A stretch of 64,000 nt of DNA, from contig JADANN010000459.1 in assembly GCA_018806985.1 (NCBI GenBank), forward strand, positions 930,001-994,000. The letters are read 5' to 3'. Below, piece by piece: positions 12,726 through 22,997 of this stretch. A program made the position numbers and the translations under genes. The notes beneath the pieces were generated by a model that had not been told where the DNA came from, ran no database searches, and saw only the letters and a program-made list of their open reading frames with translations. The stretch comes from Angiostrongylus vasorum (Eukaryota; Nematoda; Chromadorea; Rhabditida; Metastrongylidae). Within the stretch, counting starts at the first letter, position 1. Every line of letters starts with the position of its first letter.

Positions 12726-13008
12726 CTCCAAATCGGCAACGAACCCAGTTTGGGCTCCCCAGATCAGTCCCCTTGACGGGTGATTGCTGATGGCACTGAT
12801 CGATAGAACTAGCTCAGAGACAGGAGAAACGAAAGACTCGCATGGTATGGTGGTGAGTGCGCGAACCCATGAAAAGGGTAATAGCGCGTTCGTTCCCCCA
12901 CCGTAGACACCTGCGGTCCAGAGCTTTGCAAATATCTCAGCTTCGTTGAAGTTATATTTCGCAATATACCCTGCCATCAAAAAATAGTAGGCAGTAAGCA
13001 AAAAAGGT
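12726..13008 (-). repeat. Family A repeat inserted in the RTE remnant
   Basis: Minus-strand copy: GGGTGATTGCTGATGGCAC, ATCGATAGAACTAGCTCAGA, TGGTGGTGAGTGCGCGAACC, then GTTATATTTCGCAATATACC and the terminus TAGTAGGCAGTAAGC. It interrupts the reverse transcriptase frame just after LLSVAYK. Confidence 0.82.
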
Positions 13009-13235
13009 TAAAATTGAGTAGGCAGAGTTCGGAAGGGGTTCAATACGGTGGACCACATCCATACAATAACAGGACTCATTTAAATATTACGAGTATAAGA
13101 GGAAAATGTTGTGTCCCATTTTCATCAGCTTAAAGAAAGCTTTTTACCCAGCATAGTGGCAGTCATGGAAGCTCTAGACAACCATGACGCCACTACGCAG
13201 TGTATAATTGTTCTCCTTGACTAATGCTAACTTTT

Positions 13236-13620
13236 TGTTTGCTGCCTACTATAATTTTTCACGGCAGGTTATGGTGCGAAATTCAACCACAATGATGCTG
13301 AGATATTTGCAAAACTCCGGACCGCAGGTGTCTGTGGTGGTGAACGAATGCGCTGTTACCCTTTCCAGGGGCTAACGCGTTCACAGCCACACCATGCGGA
13401 TCCTTCGTTTCGCGTGTCTCTCAGCTAGTTCTATCGATCAGTACCATCAGCAATCATCCGTCAACGGGATTGATCTGAGTGGCCCAAATCGGCATTGATC
13501 CCAATTAAGCTGAGCCTATAGTTAAAATCACAATATTAACTTTTTATTTGCTGCCTACTATAATTTCTGTTTTGGAGTTTTTGCAAATATCTCAGCATCA
13601 CTGTGAAAGAATTTTACAAC
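13236..13620 (+). repeat. Family A repeat copy plus a trailing fragment
   Basis: Plus-strand copy starting TTGCTGCCTACTATAATTTTTC and carrying GATGCTGAGATATTTGC, CTCCGGACCGCAGG and CTAGTTCTATCGATCAG. It is followed by a second start (13,550) fused to an inverted piece. Together with the 12.7 kb copy it brackets about 220 bases of reverse transcriptase DNA. Confidence 0.8.
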
Positions 13621-14540
13621 CACTAAGTGTCACCACTGCTTGATTTTATTAACATCGATGACAAAAGATCGGTTGAGCAAGGCGCTACTATCTCGGCGAA
13701 ATTGTTCACAGCCACCTTCGAAAACGTCGTGTGAACTTTGGAACGACAACATAGGAGTGAAAAATCGATGGTCTGTAATTATACCATCTTCGCTTTGCTG
13801 GTGACATCGTTCTTACAACGCCAAACATTGGCTTGGCAGAACGAATGCTTGTCGACTTTGATAAAGCCTGTGGGAAGATTGGTCTTCGACTAAATCTCAC
13901 GAAAACGATGATCGGGAACGGATTGGTTTCTTATATCCCATTAACTCTGACGGAATGAATATCGCCAAATGCTCCAGTTACGTCTATCTACTTCGGGAAA
14001 TCAACATGATGAACGACTTAGGTTTAGAGTTGAGCAGAAGGAAAAAGAGCGGCTTGGGGAACATTCAACAGCATGGAGGATATAGTGAAAAGGATAAAGA
14101 ACACCCGACTCCGCACCCATCTTTTCCAATCCACGATTCTTCCTGCCTTAACATATGTGTCAGAAACTTTGTTGTGTAACAGGATTAAAGATCACTCAGG
14201 ATTATTGAACATGGAGTCGAAAAAACTACGCTAGGGTGTCCCGTGCTACACGAGGAAAGAGATTCGAAGATACGGCCTACGTAAACGCTCAGAAATCAAA
14301 GATGCTGTTCTATATCAACGATAACCCATGGAAAAGAGGCGTTAGTGACAGCGTTCCTCTAGGTGTCAAACGTGCTCCAGGAAGACTGCTTTTCCGATGG
14401 TCAAAACTATTGGCGAAAGCCCTGGAAGAAAGCTATGATGCTCAACGATTTCCTAGTGCGAGCAGAACCCACTGGGATACTCTCATGACCGCGGAAGGAA
14501 AAATGGAAGGTTGAGTCACTGAACCATCAACGGGACGGTG

Positions 14541-15071
14541 GGTGATACAGGTGATCCACAGCATTTATCTACTTCGTGTGAACTCATGAATAGGACAAAG
14601 TAAATGGTGGTGGTCATTTTTGGAACTACTTTAAATACTGTCTGTCCGCTCTTCGAAAACGGTTCCGTCTATGTGGCCCAGGAGTTCCATGGTTTGATAG
14701 TGATACCTTACACGTTTCTGAGCTCCTGTGATCCTCATTTTTAATTATAAAGTGGTCAACGGTTCAATGCTATAGAGTCCAAGTATGGCTGGGATTGAAG
14801 CAGTCGACTGAGCCTTCCGTGAATTCTGGCTGGTTCGTGATAACACTTCTGATGGCATTGTTGAGGAGCAAGCATGTCCTGAGTTGAGCCATGAATTTTT
14901 GAGGGTTTTGAAGAGAAATTGTTGAAAAGAAATGAAAAGAAATGTGTTGCTTCTCATCTGATTTTTTTGTTTGTTTTGTATCCTTTTGTTTTATTTTTTT
15001 TCTCGTGGTTTTCCAGTTGAGAGATTGACGTATGTAGAGCGGGAAGTCATTATCGATTAACTAGCGTCAGA
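14541..15071. promoter_or_regulatory. Upstream region of the 15 kb gene, with a candidate trans-splice acceptor
   Basis: A long T-rich tract ends in GTGGTTTTCCAG at 15,016, about 55 bases before the first ATG. In nematodes such a tract with no upstream exon is typical of a spliced-leader acceptor. This is inference from context. Confidence 0.3.
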
Positions 15072-16105
15072 ATGATCATGGAATCAGTGAGGATATCCGG
15101 AGGACGATGTCACATTTTCCTTTCAAGGAAATTAGTAAGTATTTAATTCTTTCCTTCCAGTAGTCTTTACGAGGTTTAGGGTGTTTTACCCCCTCTTCCA
15201 CGCAGTGGCCTAATGTACAGGTACACAGGGGATCTATTGTTACTATCTGCACCTAGTCTTGATAGAAACCTCCGTGATGCAGCTATTATGAAGGTATTTT
15301 TGTTTTCCGATTGTTCATTGTCCATTGTTGTTTCAGTATGAGAAAAGATCTTGTGTTTATGTTATGGTTTACGAAATAAATCTTCTAATACTTTTTTGAT
15401 TTTGTTGGGCCTTCAAATATTTTTTCTATCGTGCTCCTGTGAATAAGAAAATGCATACGGTGGCTAATGCGTTGAATCATTCTGGTGGTTTTTGATGACC
15501 ACTTTGGAACGCTATAATGGTGTTATCTCGTTGTACAGCGAAAATTGTACTCGGTATGGAATTTTTTTTAACATGTCAGTGAGGATAAAACACTTTAGGT
15601 GCTCAACGCTAACTTCTTACAGCAACTGAACCACTACTGAGCTGGCAAGACAGTGAAACAAATGAAGCATTTGAGGCGTATCGACGAAGTGTGAACCCGT
15701 TCGAAAGGGAAGTTTTTAAATTATTAGATGCACAGAACGTCAATTTTTGGATTGCACCCTCCTTTTTTTCGATCTGCTTTAGATTACCTGTGGAGTGAGT
15801 ATGCATAATGCAGTAAAAAAAAAGTAAAACAGTGGAACCTTTTGAACTGAAAACGGGCACTACATTGGCCATTTTGTCCTCTGGTCGAAAGACGTAAAGG
15901 CACTATAATCCCCATGCCGTTAGGGACCAATGGGTCCTCAGAAAACTGCTGAGTAGATATGACAGTATGCATGAAAAACGGATTCAGCATCCCAGATTGC
16001 AGGGATGCAAGTCTCGGCGAGTTGATACCAGGTTTTTCCAAATTAGGTACAGAAGCTCCTGCGCCAATTAGTGCAACTCGATGTTTTTTTAAGATTATGA
16101 GTTAA
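15072..16105 (+). CDS. Multi-exon gene, product unrecognised
   Basis: Exons: 15072-15134 (ATG, donor GTAAGT), 15180-15293, a short piece from 15337, 15623-15794 (donor GTGAGT) and 15988-16105 ending TAA. Exons 1, 2, 4 and 5 have clear splice sites and high coding quality, for example GVLPPLPRSGLMYRYTG, SLDRNLRDAAIMK, NPFEREVFKLLDAQN and DASLGELIPGFSKLG. The join around 15,337-15,623 is uncertain: a micro-exon with donor T|GTGTTT fits the phase but is weak. The last exon could also begin at 16,003 in the same frame. No family was recognised. Confidence 0.5.
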
Positions 16106-16243
16106 CCATTTCCGGACTGATTTAACACCTGTGGCGAAAAAGTGGATAGCTTATGATGGTAGCAGTGGCTGCAGTGGTAAAAAAGGTCTTCGAGTCAGTT
16201 CACGGCACCGAATAATTTTCGTCAATAATCTTCTATATGCGAT

Positions 16244-16453
16244 TTATTCAAATTCAGCCTTGATAAATTTAATCACCAAAAGATGACTCGCTTGATGAAT
16301 AGCGTTTATAAGATTGAAGAAGTGTAGTTCCTCGAAATAAGTGATGTTGGCGGTGTTGGAGGAGCTACCTAAAAAATAACACGTATTACCTAAGGGACGG
16401 AGGAAACATAGCGTGGAAGGTTGTTGGATGCGAATTCCTGCTCGCTGTCTCAC
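16244..16453 (-). CDS. Reading frame or terminal exon, unrecognised
   Basis: A 69-codon frame ends NLINAIHQASHLLVIKFIKAEFE, with an AATAAA polyadenylation-type signal overlapping the TAA stop. The 3' part (from about 16,363) follows an acceptor-like TTATTTTTTAG and reads like protein. The upstream half is less convincing. It converges with the plus-strand gene ending at 16,105. Confidence 0.3.
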   Translation of the reverse strand: MRQRAGIRIQQPSTLCFLRPLGNTCYFLGSSSNTANITYFEELHFFNLINAIHQASHLLVIKFIKAEFE

Positions 16454-16964
16454 TGGTTAAGATTCTGTCTTCACCCGTTCCCGAAAAGAAACTACGCGAA
16501 AAACACACCGCCTACGACATTCTCATATATGCCACTGGCTCATTTCTACACATAGCATTTAGTCAAATTTAAAAAATCATAACTACAGACTTCTAAACGC
16601 GTATTCAAAAAGGGTTCTCAAGAAGATTCTCTACAATTGAATATGTATGCGCTGGAAAGAGATGAATGATGCCACTTCCAAGCTTCTTTCTCTGTTCTTG
16701 GAGAGCTTAAGCAACTACCTAGCATGGGAAGTAGTAATATCCAAAAGCAGCAAATATAATGGGTCTCATTCCCTTGGCCACGACAGAGCCCTACGCGGTA
16801 GTGGCTACCGTAAATCAAATGGAACTATGGCAGCGATGTGTCTGAACCCCGTTTAAAACCTGATACAAAGACGAACTCCAAGAAAATTAAGCACAACTCG
16901 GAGTAGTCAAAACGAGAAACACATCCAGATAAATGCCGCTTACGATTAAAAGGATAACGTTTTC

Positions 16965-17215
16965 AATACTGATCAATCCCTAAGAAATGCACAGTTCATT
17001 ACACTTCATCAAATATCGCTAGAGGTAATTGATATCTAGGCTTTCCAAAATCATGCGATATCCTACCGATATAACAAGTCAGTAATGCTACCCTACCAGT
17101 CAATGCTGGAAGCAATTTGCTGATGGCGGAGGGATGGAAGTCTCGGTGAACTCTTCGTGTGGACTACAACGAATGAGGACGTGTGTACTTCAGGGCACCT
17201 ATAACCCTTTTTGCT
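16965..17215 (-). mobile_element. SINE family B, diverged copy
   Basis: Body motifs on the plus strand: CTGATCAATCCCTAAGAAATG, CTTCATCAAATATCGCTAGAG and GGAGGGATGGAAGTCTCGGTG. It is clearly older than the copies at 18.3 and 34.8 kb. Confidence 0.6.
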
Positions 17216-17523
17216 ACATATGCCATACATACGCTTCCTCATACGACGCTGGAGAAAAACTATTTTTTCGGAACAAGCGATATCAGGTATTCGGTGCAAT
17301 CAGAGCCAGAATCGTTGACAAGATGAACTTCACATGGACGTCAACTCTTTTAGCAAACTATTATAACAACATGAATCGAACGCTCATAGTTGAAGATATG
17401 AGGACCAGAGCCGCATTTTCCGATTTTCGTCCTCCAGTCCCTAACTTCAAGTTTCTAAAAATCAGTTCAAAATATTTTAAACAGATTGGAGATTTGCTGC
17501 GGAGAAAATCATACCTTCAATAA
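17216..17523 (+). other. Open frame of unknown meaning downstream of a SINE
   Basis: The frame continues out of the SINE into unique DNA reading EKLFFRNKRYQVFGAIRARI and ending FKQIGDLLRRKSYLQ. It is open for 100 codons beyond the repeat, but the opposite strand is also open. No domain is recognised. It may be an exon of an unidentified gene. Confidence 0.25.
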
Positions 17524-17882
17524 GATTGTTCTTTTTGCCTTCGATAGCAAGATTAGCTGCAATGGAATAAATGAGGAAAAACCGTTTCCTCTGATATCGC
17601 AGCTATCCCAAAGTTCTTTATGGTATCGGACTCGGACCACTGCTTATTTGCGAACAATTCTTTTTTTTCGCACAAACAGGGAGAATGCCTCAGAAATCAA
17701 GAAACAAAATATCAAAACAACTAGAACTGGTTTCGTTTTTTAGCCAGCTTTTGATAAAACACCGTTGAAGACAAAATCAATGAAAAACGTCATCGATTTA
17801 TAAAACATTGTTCTGTATGCAACAGAAAGCACTTTTCTTAAGAAAAAAAAATTATTACAATGCGTAACTTTCTTTCCACTTT

Positions 17883-17985
17883 GTTTCTATTTACTGCCTA
17901 TTACTTTTTCGTGGCACGCAATTGGGTGAAATGCAACCACAATGATGATGCGATATTTGCAAAACTCGGACCTCAGGCCAGCAAC
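17883..17985 (+). repeat. Family A repeat, end fragment
   Basis: TTTACTGCCTATTACTTTTTC, TGAAATGCAACCACAATGATG and GATATTTGCAAAACTCGGAC identify the outer end of the family A unit. Confidence 0.7.
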
Positions 17986-18284
17986 ATTATTGTTTCCATT
18001 TTCCGAAATGAAGACACTGTGTAGAGAAGCGATAAAAAACGTCAATCACTGAGGAGGGACATTATGGGCTGAAGCTATGTAGGATGAAGAGATCATGCAG
18101 AACGACGATCTCTTTGACACCTCTGTCTACTTGCCTCTATATCACAACAGGAAGGTAGCTAGGCCATGTCGTGCCAACGGTTCCACCCCTTGGAAATTAG
18201 ACGTGCTATCTGAACGGTGTGAGCAACCATACAGCACACAGCCTGGACAGACCTGGATGCATCCATTGTTTTTCGAGATTCGTT

Positions 18285-18578
18285 TTAAATTCGTGGCATA
18301 AATAAAGGATAAAACTCTCGGCGTTGATCAATCCCTGAGGGATGCGCCATGCATTCGACTTCATCAAGTATCGTTGGAAGTGATTCAATGCATATCTGGC
18401 CCTTATATTAACTCGCGATGACCTACCGATGTACCGAGCCAGTGCTGCTATCCTCCCAGACAAGCCTGGTACCATTTGCCGACCCCGGAAGGATGGAAGG
18501 CTTTGTGTTCCATGGGCGCTGGGATCGATTCCACGTGTGTGTCGCAGTGGCGCCTCCAACCACTGCGCCACACACGCC
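18285..18578 (-). mobile_element. SINE family B, near full length
   Basis: On the minus strand it starts with an A box (TGGCGCAGTGGTTGG) and a B-box-like GGAATCGATCCC. It then runs through the body to the 3' end GCGTTGATCAATCCC-type sequence and an ATCCTTTAT tail. It is one of the best-preserved copies. Confidence 0.85.
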
Positions 18579-19880
18579 CTTAAATTTGTGGCAACGACAG
18601 AAATATGCTATGAGTTTTATGTATTATGTTGTATGTTTCAACTGTATCTTTTTTTACTGAGGTCGCATAGATTTTCGACACAAACTTCAAAATGTTATTT
18701 CCTTCCTAACATTTAAACAAAAAACAATGCACCAGCGGGTTTTCATTGAATTCAAATAAATTTGTATATGATATCTTTATTAAGGAATAAACGATAAAGC
18801 GCATGGTGTCGATCAATCGTTAGTGGATGCTCCATGGATTAGACTCCCTTCAGTGTCGTAGACGTGACTGAATACATAATCGGCCAATACACTAAATTTA
18901 GAGGACATGATCCATTGCATATACCTTCCATGCAACTTCGGCATCAATTTTAAGAAAGAAAAGAGGAATTGGCTTACCCCGAGCACGGGTCGGAACGTGC
19001 AACGATTTCTATATTGCACGGCCGTTCTTAGCCAGTGCGCCACCCCTTCTCACATTACTATTTTTAGTGAAAAAACTTCGCTTCATTATCGACTTCTAGT
19101 GAGGTTGGTCGCTGAATCGGGAAGAACAGCGAGGCGATACACCAGATAAGAAGGTAACTGTTGAATGCAACTCCACTTATATTTAAACTCATGGACCCAT
19201 CCACACCATTTAGTCTGGAAAAATGGTCTTCTAAAAAGTCTAAACGCTATTGAAAAATTTATTTTATGTGGTCGTTTCTGCTTTTTTTACAGTGTTTTAA
19301 CTCCAACAATCCCAGCAGATTAAACCTTGGAATAGATAAATGTATGCGAAAGTCTCTGTCTTTTGTCATATGGATCGAAAAAAACAAAGAGCGTATGAAA
19401 TCCGCAAGTTTAATGGCTTACGCCCTTCAATGATAGGCTCTACATAAAGATCTCAGTGGCTGTTAAATTGCTGCTGTTTATGCTCGATGTTCCTCTTGTA
19501 TCTCAGGGTTATTCCACCAACACTTTCATAGTCTTTCTTTGGGATGGATCATCTTCCCGAATTGCACGTACATTGCTACTATTTCTGTTTAATCGGAATT
19601 ACTCTTCCTTGTAATTTTTCCTGTATGGAGTTTCAAGATAAATTGGGTAGAGTTTTCTCACGTTGTTACCACAGATAGCCGCCAATTCTTCGTACGAGAT
19701 GACGGATTGCCTTGCAATTATTAGACTGGTACCACGTAGCGAATAGCAAAAGAATTTTCAAACCGACCGTTGTGGACCATCGATTTGGATCACCAGCTGT
19801 GACGAGGACGAAAACTTAGAGTCGTTAGCCCAATAAATCAATTTATCAGCTCCATGTAAGCCCAACAATTTAAATATACA
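18575..19880 (+). repeat. 1.3 kb direct duplication, copy 1
   Basis: Long near-identical stretches are shared with 61,180-62,465 in the same orientation. Examples are GATTTTCGACACAAACTTC, the whole run around GCACGGGTCGGAACGTGCAA, TGGACCCATCCACACC and CACGTTGTTACCACAG-type sequence. It contains a diverged SINE B (18,790-19,045, minus). No gene is recognised in it. The block could be a larger dispersed repeat. Confidence 0.8.
18790..19045 (-). mobile_element. Diverged SINE B inside the duplication
   Basis: The minus strand carries TGGCGCACTGGCTAAGAACGG, matching the A-box end of family B, and ends at the GTGTCGATCAATCGT-type 3' block. The copy in the 61 kb duplicate is nearly identical, so it predates the duplication. 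Confidence 0.6.
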
Positions 19881-19938
19881 CTGATTATTTTGCTACCGAG
19901 GTTAAACGGCTGTCCTTTTGAAATTTTATTTAATAAGA

Positions 19939-20208
19939 TTAATAAAACGAGAACGGAATCTGGCCGTGAGCAAGCAGGGTTTCTAAAAGTATTAAACACG
20001 TCAGATGAATCGAAATCATTGAAGTATCGTAAGAATGCAGGGGTAAACTTGTCTCATCTTTGACGACTTGAAGAATTCCTTCAAATCTACTGAAGCGCAA
20101 CCGGTCGCAGATGTTCGAGACAGGAAGCATCTCTTGTGGGCACACCACGGTCCTTTGCAAGCTGTGCAACAACTCAACAATGAAAATTTCCTCATTTTGC
20201 AGCAACAC
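19939..20208 (-). CDS. 89-codon reading frame, unrecognised
   Basis: ATG-initiated frame beginning MLLQNEEIFIVELLHSLQ and containing EMLPVSNICDRLRFSRFEG. It reads like a helical globular protein, but no family is recognised. No polyadenylation signal or splice partner was identified. A second open frame on the same strand is Cys-rich, so coding status is uncertain. Confidence 0.3.
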   Translation of the reverse strand: MLLQNEEIFIVELLHSLQRTVVCPQEMLPVSNICDRLRFSRFEGILQVVKDETSLPLHSYDTSMISIHLTCLILLETLLAHGQIPFSFY

Positions 20209-20569
20209 TCATTAACTTAACAAAAGGTGTAAAAATGAGGAAAAAGAAGAAAAACCATTACGCCAGAATTATTCAGAGCCATTCCTAAGGTTATCACGCG
20301 AACACTGAAGCTGTGTAACATGGTGGTAGAATTCAATGGCTCACAGCAAGCTATCCTTCTTTTTGGTTTTAGTTCCATTTCCACAAAATTGAGCAGTAGA
20401 CAGTAAAACCAATATAAGCCGTTCTAACGCCAAATCGGGAAGGACTATTCTTCGACTAGATCTCAAGAAAGCGATGTCCGCGGCAAACAGATATGATGCA
20501 AACTGGTCATTTAAATTTAAAGGCTCTGAATGTTCCAACGTCGTATCATACACCTAGATCGTAAATCCA

Positions 20570-20725
20570 ACATGGCGATGCATGTAGGATATCGCGAAGC
20601 GAGCGCATAGTGGGAGGTTTGCCTCCCAGCCGGGCTTCTCAGGCTGAGAAACAGCTCGACATTTTTATGCAAGAGCCAAACTAAGTGTGAACTAATACCA
20701 GACACCGCAATTATATCAACTAGTC
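20570..20725 (+). repeat. Family C-like partial copy
   Basis: Shares the order of blocks GCATAGTGGGAGG, CAGGCTGAGAAACAGCTCGAC and AACTAATACCAGACACCGC with the family C repeats at 6.7 and 8.9 kb, at much lower similarity. Confidence 0.45.
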
Positions 20726-21064
20726 GCAAGTCGAAGATGGCGGACTAAATGCGTTATTTGCAAAAATCTTCGCGGGACTGAAAATTTGGAAAAGGAGGTC
20801 GAAATATGAATGCAAACTTCTTTGTAAGACTTCTTTCTACAGCCCTGTCTCTCCCATGGGAATCAATCACTTAACAAAAAAAGAAAGTGGCTGCTGAACA
20901 TGGGAGTTTTCAAATGTCGCTCCTCGTGCGGCGCTCAACTGCGTTCTCATAAAAAAAGATGGTACTTCTCTCCATGACACCATCATTCTGAAATGAATCT
21001 GACCATCGCCTTCTACGGGCGAACATTTGATTCTGCCACAAGCTGGAAAAGAACTCTTGTCATC

Positions 21065-21401
21065 AGGATCGACTTTCTATTAACCTCGGCATTGAATATG
21101 AATGCGTCGTTTTCTTGTTCAGCAATCGCGAGGTTGTTAAACAGCATGCATTTACTTCCATACAAAAACACAATACAATACAACAGTAGCTGACGTTTCG
21201 GCAGTATCGCCTTCTTCAACCTTATGCGACCATAATCAGCTGTTCTAATCTTCCTCATGGGAAGGCACGTAAAAAAGCGGCTCTGAAGAAGGCGATACTG
21301 CCGAAACGTCAGCTACTGTTGTATTGTGTGTTTTTGTATGGAAGTAAATGTATGCTGTTTAACAACCTCGCGATTGCTGAACAAGAAAACGACGCATTCA
21401 T
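21065..21401. mobile_element. Palindromic non-autonomous Penelope-like element with target duplication
   Basis: Two inverted arms (about 21,094-21,221 and 21,279-21,400) share the run from CGACGCATTCATATTC through the hammerhead-like block CTGAAGAAGGCGATACTGCC and GAAACGTCAGC. The left end starts with the Penelope end signature CGACTTTCTATTAACCTCGG. The element is flanked by a perfect 12-base direct repeat, ACTCTTGTCATC, at 21053-21064 and 21402-21413. It has no coding capacity and would have depended on a full element's enzymes. Confidence 0.85.
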
Positions 21402-21439
21402 ACTCTTGTCATCGTCGAAGAAAAACAACAAATGTTGTA

Positions 21440-21735
21440 TGTGAACAGAATAAAGGAAGAAGGGATGAAGCTCTTCGCGTATATCAATCCGTGAGAGATG
21501 TACTAACCATTCGACTTCATCAAGCATCATTAGAGGTGGTTGAATGCATTTATGGTTTATTCATTGAATCAGTGTGGCCTAGTATCGAGTCGGTGCTGCT
21601 ATTCTCCTAGACAGGTCTGGCACCAATTCACCTACTCGAGAGGGATGGAAGACTTGGTGGTGAGCCTGTGATGCCGGATTGAACTTATGCGTATTGTAGA
21701 GCAACTTTAACCACTGCGCTAAACGCACCCCCATG
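21440..21735 (-). mobile_element. SINE family B, diverged
   Basis: Body motifs ATCAATCCGTGAGAGATG, CTTCATCAAGCATCATTAGAG, CCTAGACAGGTCTGGCACC and a 5' end ACCACTGCGCTAAACGCACC on the plus strand identify a full-length but mutated copy. Confidence 0.7.
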
Positions 21736-22384
21736 TTCCCCATGCAAGGAATGCAGACTGCATCACTATCACCATTAAGGAATTGCCAGAAAATAAAAAA
21801 GAAGCTGTAACTCGATCATACTGTTGCACATCTATACATAATAAATGCCTTCTGCAGGTCCAGGTAATACCAGCAGAAAAGCAGGTCAGAGAACAAGCTA
21901 ACTTGGAGACGTGTTCGTTGAGACCCGTGTGGTCATCATGTTCAGCTATCGGCCATGAAGAAGAACGTTAAGACAACGGCAAAATTCGTCGTATTATGGA
22001 GTTAATCCCAGAAGAGCTCTATACCAATTTTTTACGTCACATAATCCTTGTTTACGCAACCCTCATCCTCGCTGCAGAAAAATCGCTTAGAATTCTTTCG
22101 TTTGAACATCGAATTGAGATAGAAAGCAAGTAGAGAAGTACAACCTCAGGATCCGATAATTTTATATTATAGCGAGTCTTCTCCGGGGTGTAAGCCGCCG
22201 GCTACATGTGCTTATCACGACTTATTTGACATCTTCCCACTAGAAAACATTGATAGTTAAGCACTGATGGATCAATAATACAAGAAGAAAGAATGAAAGA
22301 ACTGTGTTGTGAGTTCAAGGATACTCAAGCGTCTCCTTTATTGACATCTGCTCTAGTCAGCTGGTGATCAATATTGGCACAGGT
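21736..22384. other. No gene recognised
   Basis: A short frame at 21,783-21,971 (MPENKKEAVTRSYCC...) has several CAG acceptor-like sites but no coherent splice model. The rest is unassigned. Confidence 0.25.
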
Positions 22385-22600
22385 GATAAACAGCAAGGGG
22401 GTAAAGCGTCTAGGGTTGATCAGTTCGTGGTACCATGAGTTTAACACCATCAAGGACGGTGGAGGTGATTGAATATATAATTGCTCTATATAATGACTTG
22501 TGGAAGCCAACCAATAAATACAGTACTGCCTTTGTTTCCCGGAAAAGTGCGGCTCAGGACGGATAGAGGACTTTATTAGACAAGGGAGCGGGATGATTGA
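22385..22600 (-). mobile_element. SINE family B, diverged
   Basis: GGTTGATCAGTTCGTGGTACC, CATCAAGGACGGTGGAGGTGA and ATAATTGCTCTATATAATGA match the 3' half of the SINE on the minus strand. Confidence 0.55.
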
Positions 22601-22997
22601 GCCAACAGCCATGTTCTGTAGTACACGGCACTTTTTTTCTTATCACTTGATTGCACTCACCTCTAGCTAATAACAAATGACTTTTGCAATTTGTGCTTTT
22701 TTCTCAGATTTGATTGGTGACACTGTCTGACGTAATTCATTCATTTCATTTCACTGCCAAGCACTTCCGTGAAGGAAATCCAACCAGCTGTTTTCGAATC
22801 TTGGAAAAATAACATAAATAAGTACATATTGAGCTATTATTGCTCATACACCAGTGCATGACATGTTAGTGATTAATTTATTTTCATGTGCACATCTGTA
22901 AAGAACGCCTATTAAAGGCTATTAGGATGATCCTCAGTGTTGCTGTCGTCAGCTCGACGCCTATTTATTGGAGAGAGTAACCTGAAACTGTTGAGAG

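Larger units (their letters stand above)
12290..14540 (+). mobile_element. Decayed RTE-type non-LTR retrotransposon (reverse transcriptase remnant)
   Basis: Broken pieces of one reverse transcriptase lie in order on the plus strand. They are MEKIIREYNSDLF (about 12,375), AAGPDRIRSELLKNLPPVL running to NYRPICLLSVAYK (12,506-12,720), a LKKAF piece near 13,130, NISKLFTA-like and FALL/DDI-region sequence (13,650-13,800), SSYVYLLREINMMNDLG (13,975) and a C-terminal part with PWKRGVSDSVP and RWSKLLAKALEE (14,236-14,514). Stops and frameshifts show it is dead. Two family A repeats have inserted into it. This RTE type is abundant in strongylid nematodes. Confidence 0.85.
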
